DNA of 14,630 nt from Desulfobacteraceae bacterium (GCA_020349865.1 CP070700.1:4049391-4064020); one strand, 5' to 3'; positions 1 through 7,266 are shown, counted from the stretch's first letter. Notes: generated by a model from the sequence alone, not told the origin. A program made the numbers and translations.

Positions 1-993
1 CAAATGAATTTTGCCCCTGTAGGACTGAGTCTCAGAGCGGCAGGGCAAGGTCTTCGTACCCTGATCACCTGTTTCACGCCCCACGAGTTGATGGAAGGGG
101 CCAGAATGGCTTCCTCACTCCTTAAACCCAATTTGGTCATTGAATATTCCGCCGTTGAAATGAATTCGGCCGGTGAAAAGACGGACGAGGTTAGTCCGCA
201 TAGGATTGTCGAGGCCTTTCAAAAGGCAAGAGAGGCGGTTTTTAGTGGTGATTTTGATATTGTAATTCTGAACGGCATTCATCAGATTTTGAGCCAGAGA
301 CTCCTTCCCCTTGAAGATGTCTTAAAATTAATGGAAGAAAAACCTGAAAACGTTGAGTTGGTTCTCTCCGGGCCGAGAGCAGGTGAAGAGCTTATAGAAA
401 AAGCGGATTTGGTAACAGAAATGGTCGTTCGTACTATGGAACGCCAGCCTCAGGCGGGAAACTGCCCCGAAGGGAATGGCGTTATTGAGGTGGTCACCGG
501 ACGGGGCAAAGGCAAAACCACGTATTGCCTGGGGAAAGGATTGCTTACCTCCTGCATAGGAATTCCTGCTTTGATCCTTCAATTCATCAAATCCCCTCAG
601 CCATACGGAGAGGTTAAGGCCATTGAAAGATTACCCTATCTCGAAATCAAAACCATGGGAAAAGGGTTTTTGAATCTACACAGCCCATATCTCGTTGAGA
701 AACATAGAAGGGCCGCCCAACAGGCATGGGAATTGTGGCAAAGGCAGATTTACTCACAAGATTACGGGCTTCTCGTTATGGATGAGATCAATATCGCCAC
801 AAGTTATGGGCTTATCAGTGGCGCGCGGGTCCGGGAAATGCTTTTTCTTACTCCTCAGAGATTCCGTATTCTTTTGAGCGGCCGAAACGCTCATCCGGAC
901 GTCATAGAGGCGTCAAAAACCGTCATCGAAATGAGAGAAATCAAACATCCTTTCAGAAAAGGCATAAAGGCAAGAAGGGGGATTGAATTTTAG
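1..993 (+). CDS. cobO: Tandem-domain corrinoid (cob(I)yrinic acid a,c-diamide) adenosyltransferase, 5' end outside window
   Basis: This enzyme family transfers the adenosyl group of ATP to cob(I)alamin or cob(I)yrinate in the cytoplasm. At least 329 residues are visible, and the frame stays open to the left edge. Residues 160-329 form a complete domain: P-loop GRGKGKTT (166-173), Walker B LLVMDEIN (256-263), and the typical tail SGRN...VIEM..IKHPFRKGIKARRGIEF (292-329). Residues 1-145 are a second, degenerate copy. They start just after the expected P-loop (GLSLRAAGQGLR matches the helix after it), the Walker B position reads DIVILNGI, and the copy ends with LSGPRAGEELIEKADLVTEM (121-140). 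The first Met seen is probably internal, because the start of domain one should lie upstream. The first half has lost its nucleotide-binding residues and is probably structural. The gene is convergent with cobU, 24 bases away. The family is certain; whether it is cobO- or cobA-like in role is not. Confidence 0.88.
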   Translation, partial: QMNFAPVGLSLRAAGQGLRTLITCFTPHELMEGARMASSLLKPNLVIEYSAVEMNSAGEKTDEVSPHRIVEAFQKAREAVFSGDFDIVILNGIHQILSQRLLPLEDVLKLMEEKPENVELVLSGPRAGEELIEKADLVTEMVVRTMERQPQAGNCPEGNGVIEVVTGRGKGKTTYCLGKGLLTSCIGIPALILQFIKSPQPYGEVKAIERLPYLEIKTMGKGFLNLHSPYLVEKHRRAAQQAWELWQRQIYSQDYGLLVMDEINIATSYGLISGARVREMLFLTPQRFRILLSGRNAHPDVIEASKTVIEMREIKHPFRKGIKARRGIEF

Positions 994-1017
994 TATAATG
1001 TCTAAGGCAAAACAATC

Positions 1018-1551
1018 TCACTTCACGACCATGGGTATCCCCGCCACCATGAGTAGGACACGGTCCGCGGACTGGGCCAGAAGTTGATTTACGGACCCAG
1101 CTAAATCACGAAACCTCCTTCCCAGCGGGTGGTCGGGAACTATTCCCCAGCCGACCTCATTGGTCACCATAGCCACCGAGCATGGAACCTGAGACAAGGT
1201 TTCCTTTAACCCTTTAACCTGATCTAAAATTTCCTCATCGGAAAGCCCCTTCATCAAGAGGTTGCTCACCCAAATGGTCACACAATCCAGAAGAATCACT
1301 TCCACGGTTGATCCATGCTCCCGGACAACACGGTTGACCGTTTGAGGCTCTTCAATGGTGACCCATCCTTCTCCTCGAGCCGCTTGATGCCGGCGAATCC
1401 TCTCTACCATCTCGTCATCAGAAGCCCGGGCTGTGGCCAGAAAGAGGCGTTTTGAGGCACGCTCTTCAGCCCACCTTTGACCAAAGCGGCTCTTGCCGCT
1501 CCTGCATCCTCCTGTAATCAGAATAATTTCTCTCTCTTTCTGTCTGATCAA
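1018..1551 (-). CDS. cobU: Adenosylcobinamide kinase / adenosylcobinamide-phosphate guanylyltransferase CobU
   Basis: CobU phosphorylates adenosylcobinamide and transfers GMP from GTP to give adenosylcobinamide-GDP, the activated precursor for attaching the lower ligand of B12. The 177 residues match the usual family length. The P-loop GGCRSGKS is at 14-21, RIRRHQ at 51-56 carries the His (H55) at the position of the guanylylated His, the LLDCVTIWVSNLL motif is at 88-99, and the TNEVGWGIVPDHPLGRRFRDLAG block at 130-152. The end VAGIPMVVK corresponds to the normal C-terminus. The start codon is TTG at 1549-1551; a GGAGG ribosome binding site (1559-1563 on the complement) sits 7 bases ahead of it, which supports this start. 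No cobalamin riboswitch is visible on this strand upstream, so unlike the uptake genes it does not appear to be riboswitch-controlled. Confidence 0.93.
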   Translation of the reverse strand: MIRQKEREIILITGGCRSGKSRFGQRWAEERASKRLFLATARASDDEMVERIRRHQAARGEGWVTIEEPQTVNRVVREHGSTVEVILLDCVTIWVSNLLMKGLSDEEILDQVKGLKETLSQVPCSVAMVTNEVGWGIVPDHPLGRRFRDLAGSVNQLLAQSADRVLLMVAGIPMVVK

Positions 1552-1563
1552 AGCTTTTCCTCC

Positions 1564-1956
1564 AATCTTTGTAACGAACTCTCATTCACCAATAGCTATT
1601 TTCCAGCATCTGGATCATGCCCCGTGGAATCTTCACCCCGTTAAATGTGAAACCTATTCAACTGGGGCGGAGCCTATTCCTCCGGGGCGCAGAGCCTAGG
1701 GGAAAGGGGTAGGGCTGAGCGCAGATTTGCTGCCGGAAAAAACTATCTCGTTTAAGGATGGACACCAGTTAAAGCGCGAGAAAGGCTTGTCCTTGACTAT
1801 AAATCCGCGCAAACACTATTTCAGTCAGAACCTATTGTCAAGGGAACGCGCCTCTGACCATCTGCAATTTTCGGCCCCATGAATGCAGGATTAAGGTTTG
1901 GTGCGAAAAAGCATGCTGTTTCGAACTGACACTGAAAAACACACGTCAATTTTTTA
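1564..1956. other. Intergenic spacer, non-coding apart from a dispersed repeat
   Basis: About 390 bases between the cobU ribosome binding site and the btu operon promoter. No convincing coding sequence was seen in either direction. It holds a short imperfect direct repeat (GGGGCGGAGCCTA at 1664-1676 and GGGGCGCAGAGCCTA at 1684-1698) and, at 1735-1806, a segment resembling one downstream of cobQ. The cobU promoter on the complement must lie here, but I could not identify it. Confidence 0.5.
1735..1806 (+). repeat. Diverged copy of a dispersed intergenic repeat
   Basis: The stretch beginning GGAAAAAACTATCTCGTTT and containing GGATGGACAC (1757-1766) parallels 11299-11366 (GAAAAATTATCTCATTT...GTATGGACAC). 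Both continue through a TAA, a GTC(C/T)TT and an AAA(T/C)CC at similar spacing. By eye the first 35 bases match at roughly three quarters of positions. Its nature is unknown; it may be a decayed small mobile repeat. Confidence 0.4.
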
Positions 1957-1984
1957 TTGACTTTCATCCCTTAATATATAAAAC
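1957..1984 (+). promoter_or_regulatory. Probable promoter of the riboswitch-btuFCD-exbBD-tonB operon
   Basis: TTGACT (1957-1962) is followed after 16 bases by TAAAAC (1979-1984), within an AT-rich TTAATATATAAAAC stretch just ahead of the riboswitch. The -10 box is weak and TATATA at 1975-1980 is an alternative with poor spacing. Position upstream of the leader is the main support. Confidence 0.45.
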
Positions 1985-1997
1985 TTTTTGCAATGTT

Positions 1998-2155
1998 TAG
2001 GTGCTCGTATGGCTTAATAGGGAACCTCGTAAGAATCGGGGACGGGCCCGCCGCTGTATTCGGGGACGAACGCTGCAAAAAGCCACTGTTCCGTTTCAAA
2101 CGGAATGGGAAGGCGCGGCAAATAGGATGATCCGAAAGTCAGAAGACCTGCCTGA
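1998..2155 (+). promoter_or_regulatory. Cobalamin riboswitch (aptamer), copy 1
   Basis: This has the conserved order of the class I adenosylcobalamin aptamer: AGGTGC opening P1 (2000-2005), AATAGGGAA, GGGGAC...GCCGCTGT...GGGGACGAA, GCCACTG, GGAATGGGAAGGCGCGG, and the B12 box AAGTCAGAAGACCTGCC (2136-2152), whose 3' end GCCT pairs back with AGGT to close P1. It lies in the leader of btuFCD and is followed by a hairpin and an intrinsic terminator. Binding of adenosylcobalamin should therefore lower expression of the uptake operon. The family assignment rests on sequence motifs and is strong; the OFF direction is inferred from the terminator. Confidence 0.96.
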
Positions 2156-2165
2156 ACGAGAGGCA

Positions 2166-2187
2166 TGACCCTCGCGGACGGGGGTCA
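2166..2187 (+). promoter_or_regulatory. P13-like regulatory hairpin after riboswitch copy 1
   Basis: TGACCC (2166-2171) pairs with GGGTCA (2182-2187) around a loop containing TCGCGGAC. The loop GCGG could pair with CCGC in the L5 region of the aptamer, the kissing interaction typical of class I cobalamin riboswitches. The matching hairpin at 7247-7266 has different stem bases but the same CGCGGAC loop. Confidence 0.6.
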
Positions 2188-2215
2188 ATCTGAGGATCTT
2201 GAGGATAAAAGAGGG

Positions 2216-2255
2216 AAATCCCCGGATCGATTCATTTCGGTCCGGGATTTTTTTT
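2216..2255 (+). terminator. Riboswitch-controlled intrinsic terminator, copy 1
   Basis: AAATCCCCGGATCGA pairs with TCGGTCCGGGATTT around the loop TTCATT, followed by a run of T to 2255. One unpaired C is left in the 5' arm, because the 3' arm has three Gs where copy 2 has four. It ends just before the btuF ATG. GGGA in the 3' arm (2244-2247) is the only ribosome-binding-like sequence upstream of the ATG, so folding may also hide the translation start. Confidence 0.88.
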
Positions 2256-2258
2256 GCG

Positions 2259-3149
2259 ATGCATCTCAAATTTAAGACTATATTCTTGATTTTGGCGATA
2301 ATCACTTCCCTGGCGACCTCTGCGTTTTCTGACACGTTCGAGGATGTCTTGGAAAGAAAGATTATCCTTGACGCACCTCCTTCAAGGATTGTCTCCCTTG
2401 CCCCGAGCCTGACAGAGATACTCTATTTTTTGGGCCTTGGTGATCGAGTGGTAGGAGTTACAAAGTATAGCACGTACCCTCCGGAAGCCCTCCAAAAACC
2501 CAGGGTAGGGAGCTATGTTGACCTGAACGTGGAAAAGATCATAAGCCTCTCCCCTGAACTGGTTATCGGGACCGTAGATGGCAATAGCAAGTCTATAATA
2601 AGTCTCCTGGACCAGGTCGGCGTGAAGGTTTTCATCGTGAACCCCAGGAATGTGAAACAGACCATCGAGACCATCAAGATCTTAGGGAGGGTTTGTGGTA
2701 TCGGCGAAAAGGCTGATGATCTCTGCTTGAGGCTCGAAAAGCGCGTAAACTACATCAAGAAAAAGACCAGGACCCTGAAAAAACCAAAGGTCTTTTTAGA
2801 GATAAACCTCAAACCGATCATGACGGTAAACCGTAATACTTTTCATAACGATCTTATAAGGTTATGCGGGGGCAAAAATCTTTTTGAGGATGAGCCCATC
2901 AACTATCCCAGAATCAGTCTCGAAGAGGTGCTCCGGCGAAAGCCTGAAGTCATAATCATATCCTCGATGGAGAGGGCGGGAAAATTTGAAGAGGCTCGCA
3001 AGGTGTGGCTCATGTGGGACTCCGTACCTGCCGTGCGAGACGGGAGGGTCCACCTCATTGATTCAGATATCATTGACAGGCCGTCCCCCCGCATTGTGGA
3101 AGGTCTTGAGAAAATGGCAAGGCTCATACATCCGGAAATCACATGGTAA
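2259..3149 (+). CDS. btuF: Periplasmic cobalamin-binding protein of an ABC importer
   Basis: The protein captures B12 or other corrinoids in the periplasm and delivers them to BtuCD. It has 296 residues when started at ATG 2259. An N-terminal signal peptide (charged MHLKFK, then a hydrophobic stretch to about residue 20) has a plausible cleavage after SAFS. Family markers are SRIVSLAPSLTEILYFLGLG (42-61) and VGVTKYSTYP (65-74). The C-terminal DRPSPRIVEGLEKMARLIHP (273-292) is also typical. An upstream in-frame TTG at 2199 was rejected as start: it would add residues encoded by the terminator and bury the signal peptide. The stop overlaps btuC by 7 bases (ATGGTAA). B12 rather than siderophore or haem as ligand is inferred from the riboswitch and neighbours. 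The ribosome binding site is poor and lies in the terminator arm. Confidence 0.9.
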   Translation: MHLKFKTIFLILAIITSLATSAFSDTFEDVLERKIILDAPPSRIVSLAPSLTEILYFLGLGDRVVGVTKYSTYPPEALQKPRVGSYVDLNVEKIISLSPELVIGTVDGNSKSIISLLDQVGVKVFIVNPRNVKQTIETIKILGRVCGIGEKADDLCLRLEKRVNYIKKKTRTLKKPKVFLEINLKPIMTVNRNTFHNDLIRLCGGKNLFEDEPINYPRISLEEVLRRKPEVIIISSMERAGKFEEARKVWLMWDSVPAVRDGRVHLIDSDIIDRPSPRIVEGLEKMARLIHPEITW

Positions 3150-4177
3150 CAAACGCTAACATAAAAAGGCCTCTGAGTGCTGGCAAAGTGCTGAATGTAT
3201 CACTTGCCATGTGTCTCATACTTGTGTTGGTCATGATCTTTTCTCTCTCACTCGGCACGGCGGATATCTCTCTGAAACAACTGTGGAGCCTTCTCTCAGG
3301 GGCCCCGTCAGATGATATTGCCAACCTTATCATTCTAAGAATCAGGCTCCCCAGAGTTCTTCTTGCAGGATTGGTAGGTTTTGCTCTCTCTCTCGGGGGT
3401 GTCGTTTTTCAGGCATTGTTGCGCAATCCCCTGGCGGATCCCTTTATTTTAGGCGTTTCCAGCGGTTCCGCCTTTGGAGCCATCGTGGGTATTTTATTGG
3501 ATTTTGGCTTCCTCGTTGGTATTCCTTTGATGTCATTCGGAGGGGCCTTGGTCACCATCAACCTGGTCATGCTCATAGGGTCGAGGAAGATGGGTATGGA
3601 ATCATCCACCATCCTCCTTACAGGGGTGATCGTAAACGCCTTTTTCACTGCTATCATCATGTTTTTTATCTCCATCACCGCTGACGCCCGGCTTCATACA
3701 ATGCTTTTCTGGCTCTATGGCGATCTTTCTCAGAGTCAATTTACCCAGTCTGTCATTGTTGCTCCCGTGGTCTTGATCGCTTCGCTGATCCTCTATACCT
3801 TTGCCAGAGATCTGAACATTATCACCTCCGGGGAAGAGTCCGCGCTTCAGCTGGGTGTGGAAGTGGAAAAAGCCAAAAGGATATGCTTTTTGCTGGTCTC
3901 TCTTGTTATTGGCCTTGTGGTCTCTTTTTCCGGGCTTATTGGTTTTGTTGGCCTTATCGTTCCCCACTTAGGGAGGATGGCATTCGGTTCTGATCATCGC
4001 CTCTTGATCCCCGTCTCTTGCCTTGGAGGCGCCATTTTTTTAGTTGCCTCCGATACTTTAGCAAGGTCAATTGTCTCACCCAGCGAATTGCCCGTGGGAG
4101 TCATCACCGCATTTGTGGGGGCTCCTTTTTTCATCACATTGCTCAGGAAAAAGGGGAGTCAATGGGACAGAGCCTGA
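3143..4177 (+). CDS. btuC: FecCD-family permease of the cobalamin ABC importer
   Basis: Inner-membrane permease with 344 residues, the typical length, and many hydrophobic segments consistent with the roughly ten-helix BtuC/FecCD fold. The family hallmark GGVVFQALLRNPLADPFILG is at 85-104, followed by SSGSAFGAIVG. RIRLPRVLLAGLVG (66-79) and, near the end, GFVGLIVPHLGR (the region contacting the ATPase) are also characteristic. It starts inside the btuF stop and its own stop lies 16 bases into btuD, so the three genes are translationally coupled. The B12 specificity is inferred from the riboswitch upstream and the cob genes nearby; the sequence alone cannot exclude another iron-siderophore-like substrate. 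Confidence 0.92.
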   Translation: MVTNANIKRPLSAGKVLNVSLAMCLILVLVMIFSLSLGTADISLKQLWSLLSGAPSDDIANLIILRIRLPRVLLAGLVGFALSLGGVVFQALLRNPLADPFILGVSSGSAFGAIVGILLDFGFLVGIPLMSFGGALVTINLVMLIGSRKMGMESSTILLTGVIVNAFFTAIIMFFISITADARLHTMLFWLYGDLSQSQFTQSVIVAPVVLIASLILYTFARDLNIITSGEESALQLGVEVEKAKRICFLLVSLVIGLVVSFSGLIGFVGLIVPHLGRMAFGSDHRLLIPVSCLGGAIFLVASDTLARSIVSPSELPVGVITAFVGAPFFITLLRKKGSQWDRA

Positions 4178-5013
4178 CCCTGAAAAATGTGGGATTCACC
4201 TATGGTTCCATGTGGGCTTTGAGGGGAATAGCCCTGGACATTAAGCCGGGGGAGCTTATCGGTATTTTAGGTCCCAACGGCTCGGGGAAAAGCACCCTTC
4301 TCAAGATTATGGACGGGATTCTGGTGCCGCAAGAGGGGGAGATCAAGGTCAAAAACAGACCCCTTTCCAGTTTCAAGAGAAGTGCACTGGCGAGGGAAGT
4401 TGCCCTGGTGGCCCAAGAAACCACTTTCAGATTCTCGTTTTCTGCATTAGAGGTAGTGCTTATGGGGCGGTTTCCCCACTTAACAAGATTACAATTCGAG
4501 GGAAAAAGGGATATGGAAATAGCATTACTTTCTTTGGAGTCAATGCAAGCACTGGAACTGGCAGAGCGTTCCATCCATGAACTCTCCGGGGGTGAGAAGC
4601 AAAGGGTGCTCATTGCCAGGGCCCTTGCCCAGGAGCCGGAGATTATTCTGCTCGATGAACCCACTTCCTTTTTGGATATCAAGTTTAAAAGAGAAATATA
4701 CGGATTGCTCTCTTCTCTCAGCCAGGAGAAGGGATTGAGCGTTGTTGTGGTTTCTCATGAAATTGACCTGGCTGCTCAGTACTGCCAGCGATTAGCCATA
4801 TTAAGAAACGGACATCTCTTCAAGGTTGGAACTCCCGAGGAAGTCATTACCACTTCCACTATTGAGACCGTCTATGATTGCCCTGTACTGGTGGACAGAA
4901 ACCCCGCCACAGGAAGTCCTCGCGTGAACCTTGTTGGAAAGCATTCAAGCGAGCTGAAACCTGAAAGTAAGGATGTCTCAGGTGACAGGATGAATCGCTT
5001 AAAGGTTTCATAA
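4162..5013 (+). CDS. btuD: ATP-binding protein of the cobalamin ABC importer
   Basis: Cytoplasmic ATPase that powers BtuC, 283 residues. Walker A GPNGSGKST is at 37-45, Q-loop Gln at 85, ABC signature LSGGE at 141-145, Walker B IILLDEP at 161-167 with catalytic Glu166, and the H-loop His at 199 (VVSHE). ATG 4162 was chosen because GGGGAG (4153-4158) lies just upstream and the protein then begins at the normal point (MGQSLTLKNVGFTYG); the frame is open further up inside btuC but that part is not homologous. The last 25 or so residues are a hydrophilic tail outside the ATPase core. 143 bases separate it from exbB with no evident terminator, so transcription probably continues. Confidence 0.93.
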   Translation: MGQSLTLKNVGFTYGSMWALRGIALDIKPGELIGILGPNGSGKSTLLKIMDGILVPQEGEIKVKNRPLSSFKRSALAREVALVAQETTFRFSFSALEVVLMGRFPHLTRLQFEGKRDMEIALLSLESMQALELAERSIHELSGGEKQRVLIARALAQEPEIILLDEPTSFLDIKFKREIYGLLSSLSQEKGLSVVVVSHEIDLAAQYCQRLAILRNGHLFKVGTPEEVITTSTIETVYDCPVLVDRNPATGSPRVNLVGKHSSELKPESKDVSGDRMNRLKVS

Positions 5014-5156
5014 CCCTGTGACGCCGCGATCAGTTACCGTTTGGGCAAGGGGATCGGGATGGCCCGGTAGTCAAATGATGATTTTTCAAACAGCTCAACG
5101 GTTACCCCCAACCATGAGGTTCAATCCGATCAGAAATAAGTGATGGAGGAGAATTT

Positions 5157-5789
5157 ATGATAGATATCTTCATGAAAGGTGGGCCTATCATGTATCCTCT
5201 TTTGGCCTGCTCGATTATTTCAATGACCGTCGTCTTAGAACGGATAATCTTTTGGGTAAAGGAAGACATGTACCGCAATCAACCCCTTGTGGATGAAATC
5301 CTTGAACTCTGTCGCACAGCAGATTGGGAGTCGGTGAGGAAAAAGGCGGCCGGATCAAAGGACTATATTATCAGGATTCTCATTAGCGGCATTCTCCACC
5401 GTGAATTCTCTATGGCCAAGGCAATGGAAACGAGTTCCGGTGATGAAATCAAAAGGATGCGCCGCTATCTCAGTGTGCTGGACACCATGATTACGGTGGC
5501 GCCGCTACTGGGAATTTTCGGTACGGTTATTGGTATCATAATCTCTTTCGAAATCTTAGGGGCAAGCGGCATTGAACATCCGGAAGCGGTCACCGCGGGG
5601 ATAGCGCAGGCCCTCATTACTACCGCTGCCGGGCTTGGCATTGCCATACTTTCTGTTTTCCCTTACAACTACTTCAATTCACGGGTTGAAAACGCCGTGC
5701 TGGCAATAGAAAAATATGCAACAAGCCTTGAAATTGTTTACGAAAAACTCCCTAAGCCTCTCAACCGCAAAGGAAAGGAGAGGGAATGA
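5157..5789 (+). CDS. exbB: ExbB/TolQ-type proton channel subunit
   Basis: Inner-membrane subunit of the proton-driven motor that energises TonB. Its 210 residues have the three-helix layout of the MotA/TolQ/ExbB family: a first helix near 11-33, then a long pair around 108-133 (MITVAPLLGIFGTVIGIIIS) and 147-172 (AGIAQALITTAAGLGIAIL). The second and third helices carry the family's conserved LLGxxGTVxG and AxxTTAxGL motifs. GGAGGAG (5145-5151) lies 5 bases before the ATG. The gene ends in an ATGA overlap with exbD. ExbB rather than TolQ is favoured because it sits with tonB and B12 transport genes, not with tolA, tolB or pal. Confidence 0.92.
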   Translation: MIDIFMKGGPIMYPLLACSIISMTVVLERIIFWVKEDMYRNQPLVDEILELCRTADWESVRKKAAGSKDYIIRILISGILHREFSMAKAMETSSGDEIKRMRRYLSVLDTMITVAPLLGIFGTVIGIIISFEILGASGIEHPEAVTAGIAQALITTAAGLGIAILSVFPYNYFNSRVENAVLAIEKYATSLEIVYEKLPKPLNRKGKERE

Positions 5790-6196
5790 AGGTCAACGTT
5801 CAACCAGCAAAAAAAGCCCGCATTGAAATGCTCCCTCTCATTGACATTGTCTTCCTCCTGCTGGTCTTTTTCATTTATGCCATGCTTTCCATGGCCGTAC
5901 ACCGCGGATTACCGGTTGTTCTTCCTACATCATCCACTGCAAAAATCGACAAAAGCTTGATACTCGCTGTAACGGTCAGGGCAGATGGAACACTCTATCT
6001 GGATAATGAGATAGTTTCTCTGAAGGGCCTTAGCCAGGTGTTGGAAAGAAAGGCCAGGGAAAACAAAGAGACCGGGGTTCTCCTTTTTGCTGATCGCACT
6101 CTTGCCTATCAGAAATTGTTTTACGTTCTGGATGAGATCAGGCTGGCGGGCATTAGCCGAATTTCACTCCAGGCTGAGCGAGAGCAATTGCAGTGA
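5786..6196 (+). CDS. exbD: ExbD/TolR-type motor subunit
   Basis: Single-pass inner-membrane partner of ExbB, 136 residues. A short basic N-terminus is followed by EMLPLIDIVFLLLVFFIYAM, one membrane helix at about 17-36, with Asp20 at the position of the protonatable aspartate conserved in ExbD/TolR. The rest is a small periplasmic domain ending ...DEIRLAGISRISL, typical of the family. It overlaps exbB by 4 bases and its stop overlaps the GTG start of tonB by 4 bases, so the three motor proteins are translationally coupled. Confidence 0.92.
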   Translation: MKVNVQPAKKARIEMLPLIDIVFLLLVFFIYAMLSMAVHRGLPVVLPTSSTAKIDKSLILAVTVRADGTLYLDNEIVSLKGLSQVLERKARENKETGVLLFADRTLAYQKLFYVLDEIRLAGISRISLQAEREQLQ

Positions 6197-7023
6197 AACG
6201 TTTTCTTTTCCCTATGGGCCTGACTTTGGCAATACACGGGCTGTTTTTGGGTGCAGGAGGGGATTGGCTGAAAGAGAGAATACCCTACAGGCCACGACCT
6301 GCCCCTATTGCCCTTACACTGAGTTATCAGCAGCCGAAAAAAACTGTTGTGCCGCCCGTCAAACTCCTGGAAAAGCCTTCTTCTCCTCCTGTAACGAGGC
6401 TCAAGGAGGAAAAAAAGCCTGAACCCATCAAAAAGAAGCCTCAAAGCAAACAGGTCATTGTAAAACCTCCCAAAAAGATCCGGAAGCCTCTAAAAAAGGC
6501 TCCGAAAAAGATCGATTCCATAACCAAACTGTCTAAGTCTCTTCCTCCTGAGCCGAAGGATGAGATTCAGTCGAAGGTTGTCCGTGCTCCCCCACCTCTT
6601 TCAGAGCCGGAATTGTTTTTTGGAAATCAAGACCAACAATTGAAAGAAGACTATGATCTTTTTCCGGAGACAATAGACGAGGCCAAGCAAAAGGTTTTCT
6701 TGGATGAGAAAGAGCCTCTTGCCTCGGTCCCATCGGCTCAGATCATACGAGAGGCCGTTCCGGTCTATCGCAAAAATCCTCCCCCTCAATATCCCAGAGT
6801 TGCCAGGCGAAGGGGTTATCAGGGTACAATTGTCTTGGAGGTGCTTGTCAATAGAGAGGGAAGGGTGGAAAAGCTTAAAGTATTTCAGTCGAGCGGCTAT
6901 TCTGTTCTTGACAAGAGTGCGATCAGGTCGGTCAAAGGCTGGTTGTTTGAGCCCGGCAGAAGAGGAGACGAGAAAGTAGAGATGTGGGTCAAACTACCCG
7001 TTCGTTTTAAGCTGAAGGAGTAG
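6193..7023 (+). CDS. tonB: TonB energy-transducing protein
   Basis: TonB spans the periplasm and passes proton-motive energy from ExbBD to outer-membrane receptors. It has 276 residues and a GTG start within the exbD stop. The N-terminal anchor helix (about 4-21) includes His15, matching the functionally important His of TonB helices. Residues 35-140 are a long Pro/Lys-rich stretch with many KPP, KKP and PP pairs, which should form the extended periplasmic spacer. The C-terminal domain (190-276) has the typical NPPPQYPRVARRRGYQGTI start and the GWLFEPGRR and PVRFKLKE segments. Its position between btuFCD and the btuB-like gene suggests a TonB dedicated to corrinoid uptake. Confidence 0.93.
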   Translation: MKRFLFPMGLTLAIHGLFLGAGGDWLKERIPYRPRPAPIALTLSYQQPKKTVVPPVKLLEKPSSPPVTRLKEEKKPEPIKKKPQSKQVIVKPPKKIRKPLKKAPKKIDSITKLSKSLPPEPKDEIQSKVVRAPPPLSEPELFFGNQDQQLKEDYDLFPETIDEAKQKVFLDEKEPLASVPSAQIIREAVPVYRKNPPPQYPRVARRRGYQGTIVLEVLVNREGRVEKLKVFQSSGYSVLDKSAIRSVKGWLFEPGRRGDEKVEMWVKLPVRFKLKE

Positions 7024-7032
7024 AGATTTTGC

Positions 7033-7061
7033 TTGACTTTGTTTGGATGTATCAATAAAAG
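7033..7061 (+). promoter_or_regulatory. Probable promoter of the riboswitch-btuB unit
   Basis: TTGACT (7033-7038), 17 bases, then TAAAAG (7056-7061), placed 10 bases after the tonB stop and about 15 bases before the second riboswitch. The -35 box is identical to that proposed for the first riboswitch unit. Confidence 0.55.
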
Positions 7062-7075
7062 TAATATTCAGATGT

Positions 7076-7235
7076 CCAGGCGCTCTTAGTGAGCTTAATA
7101 GGGAACCCCGTTAAAAGCGGGGACGAGCCCGTCGCTGTGATTGGGGACGAACGTCGCACAATGCCACTGTTCCGCGTGAGCGGAATGGGAAGGCGCGGTT
7201 AGTAGGTAGATCCGAGAGTCAGAAAACCTGCCTGA
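7076..7235 (+). promoter_or_regulatory. Cobalamin riboswitch (aptamer), copy 2
   Basis: A second class I cobalamin aptamer in the leader of the TonB-dependent receptor gene. The conserved blocks appear in order: AGGCGC (7078-7083), TTAATAGGGAA, GGGGACGAGCCCGTCGCTGT, GGGGACGAA, GCCACTG, GGAATGGGAAGGCGCGG, and the B12 box GAGTCAGAAAACCTGCC (7216-7232), with GCCT pairing back to AGGC. It differs from copy 1 at many positions, so the aptamers are clearly diverged, while the segment after it is nearly identical. High adenosylcobalamin should end transcription before btuB. Confidence 0.96.
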
Positions 7236-7246
7236 ACAGGGGGCGT

Positions 7247-7266
7247 AGCCTTCGCGGACAAAGGTT
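7247..7266 (+). promoter_or_regulatory. P13-like regulatory hairpin after riboswitch copy 2
   Basis: AGCCTT (7247-7252) pairs with AAGGTT (7261-7266), including one G-T pair, around the loop CGCGGACA. Compared with 2166-2187 the stem has changed by compensating substitutions while the loop is conserved, which supports a real RNA structure. The loop GCGG can pair with CCGT of this aptamer's L5 region using one wobble pair. Confidence 0.6.

Noticed and set aside
1664..1698. Short direct repeat GGGGCG(CA)GAGCCTA as a binding site or array
   Set aside because: Only two imperfect units with irregular spacing; no CRISPR or iteron pattern, and no CRISPR array was seen anywhere in the window.
2199..2258. 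In-frame TTG start 20 codons upstream of the btuF ATG
   Set aside because: These codons are encoded by the riboswitch terminator and would place a charged segment before a normal signal peptide.
4018..4161. Open frame upstream of the btuD ATG, giving a 48-residue N-terminal extension
   Set aside because: It lies inside btuC in another frame, has no ABC-ATPase similarity, and a GGGGAG site supports ATG 4162.
5032..5106. Imperfect inverted pair GTTACCGTT and AACGGTTAC between btuD and exbB
   Set aside because: One mismatch in nine, far apart, no T run; not convincing as terminator or regulator.
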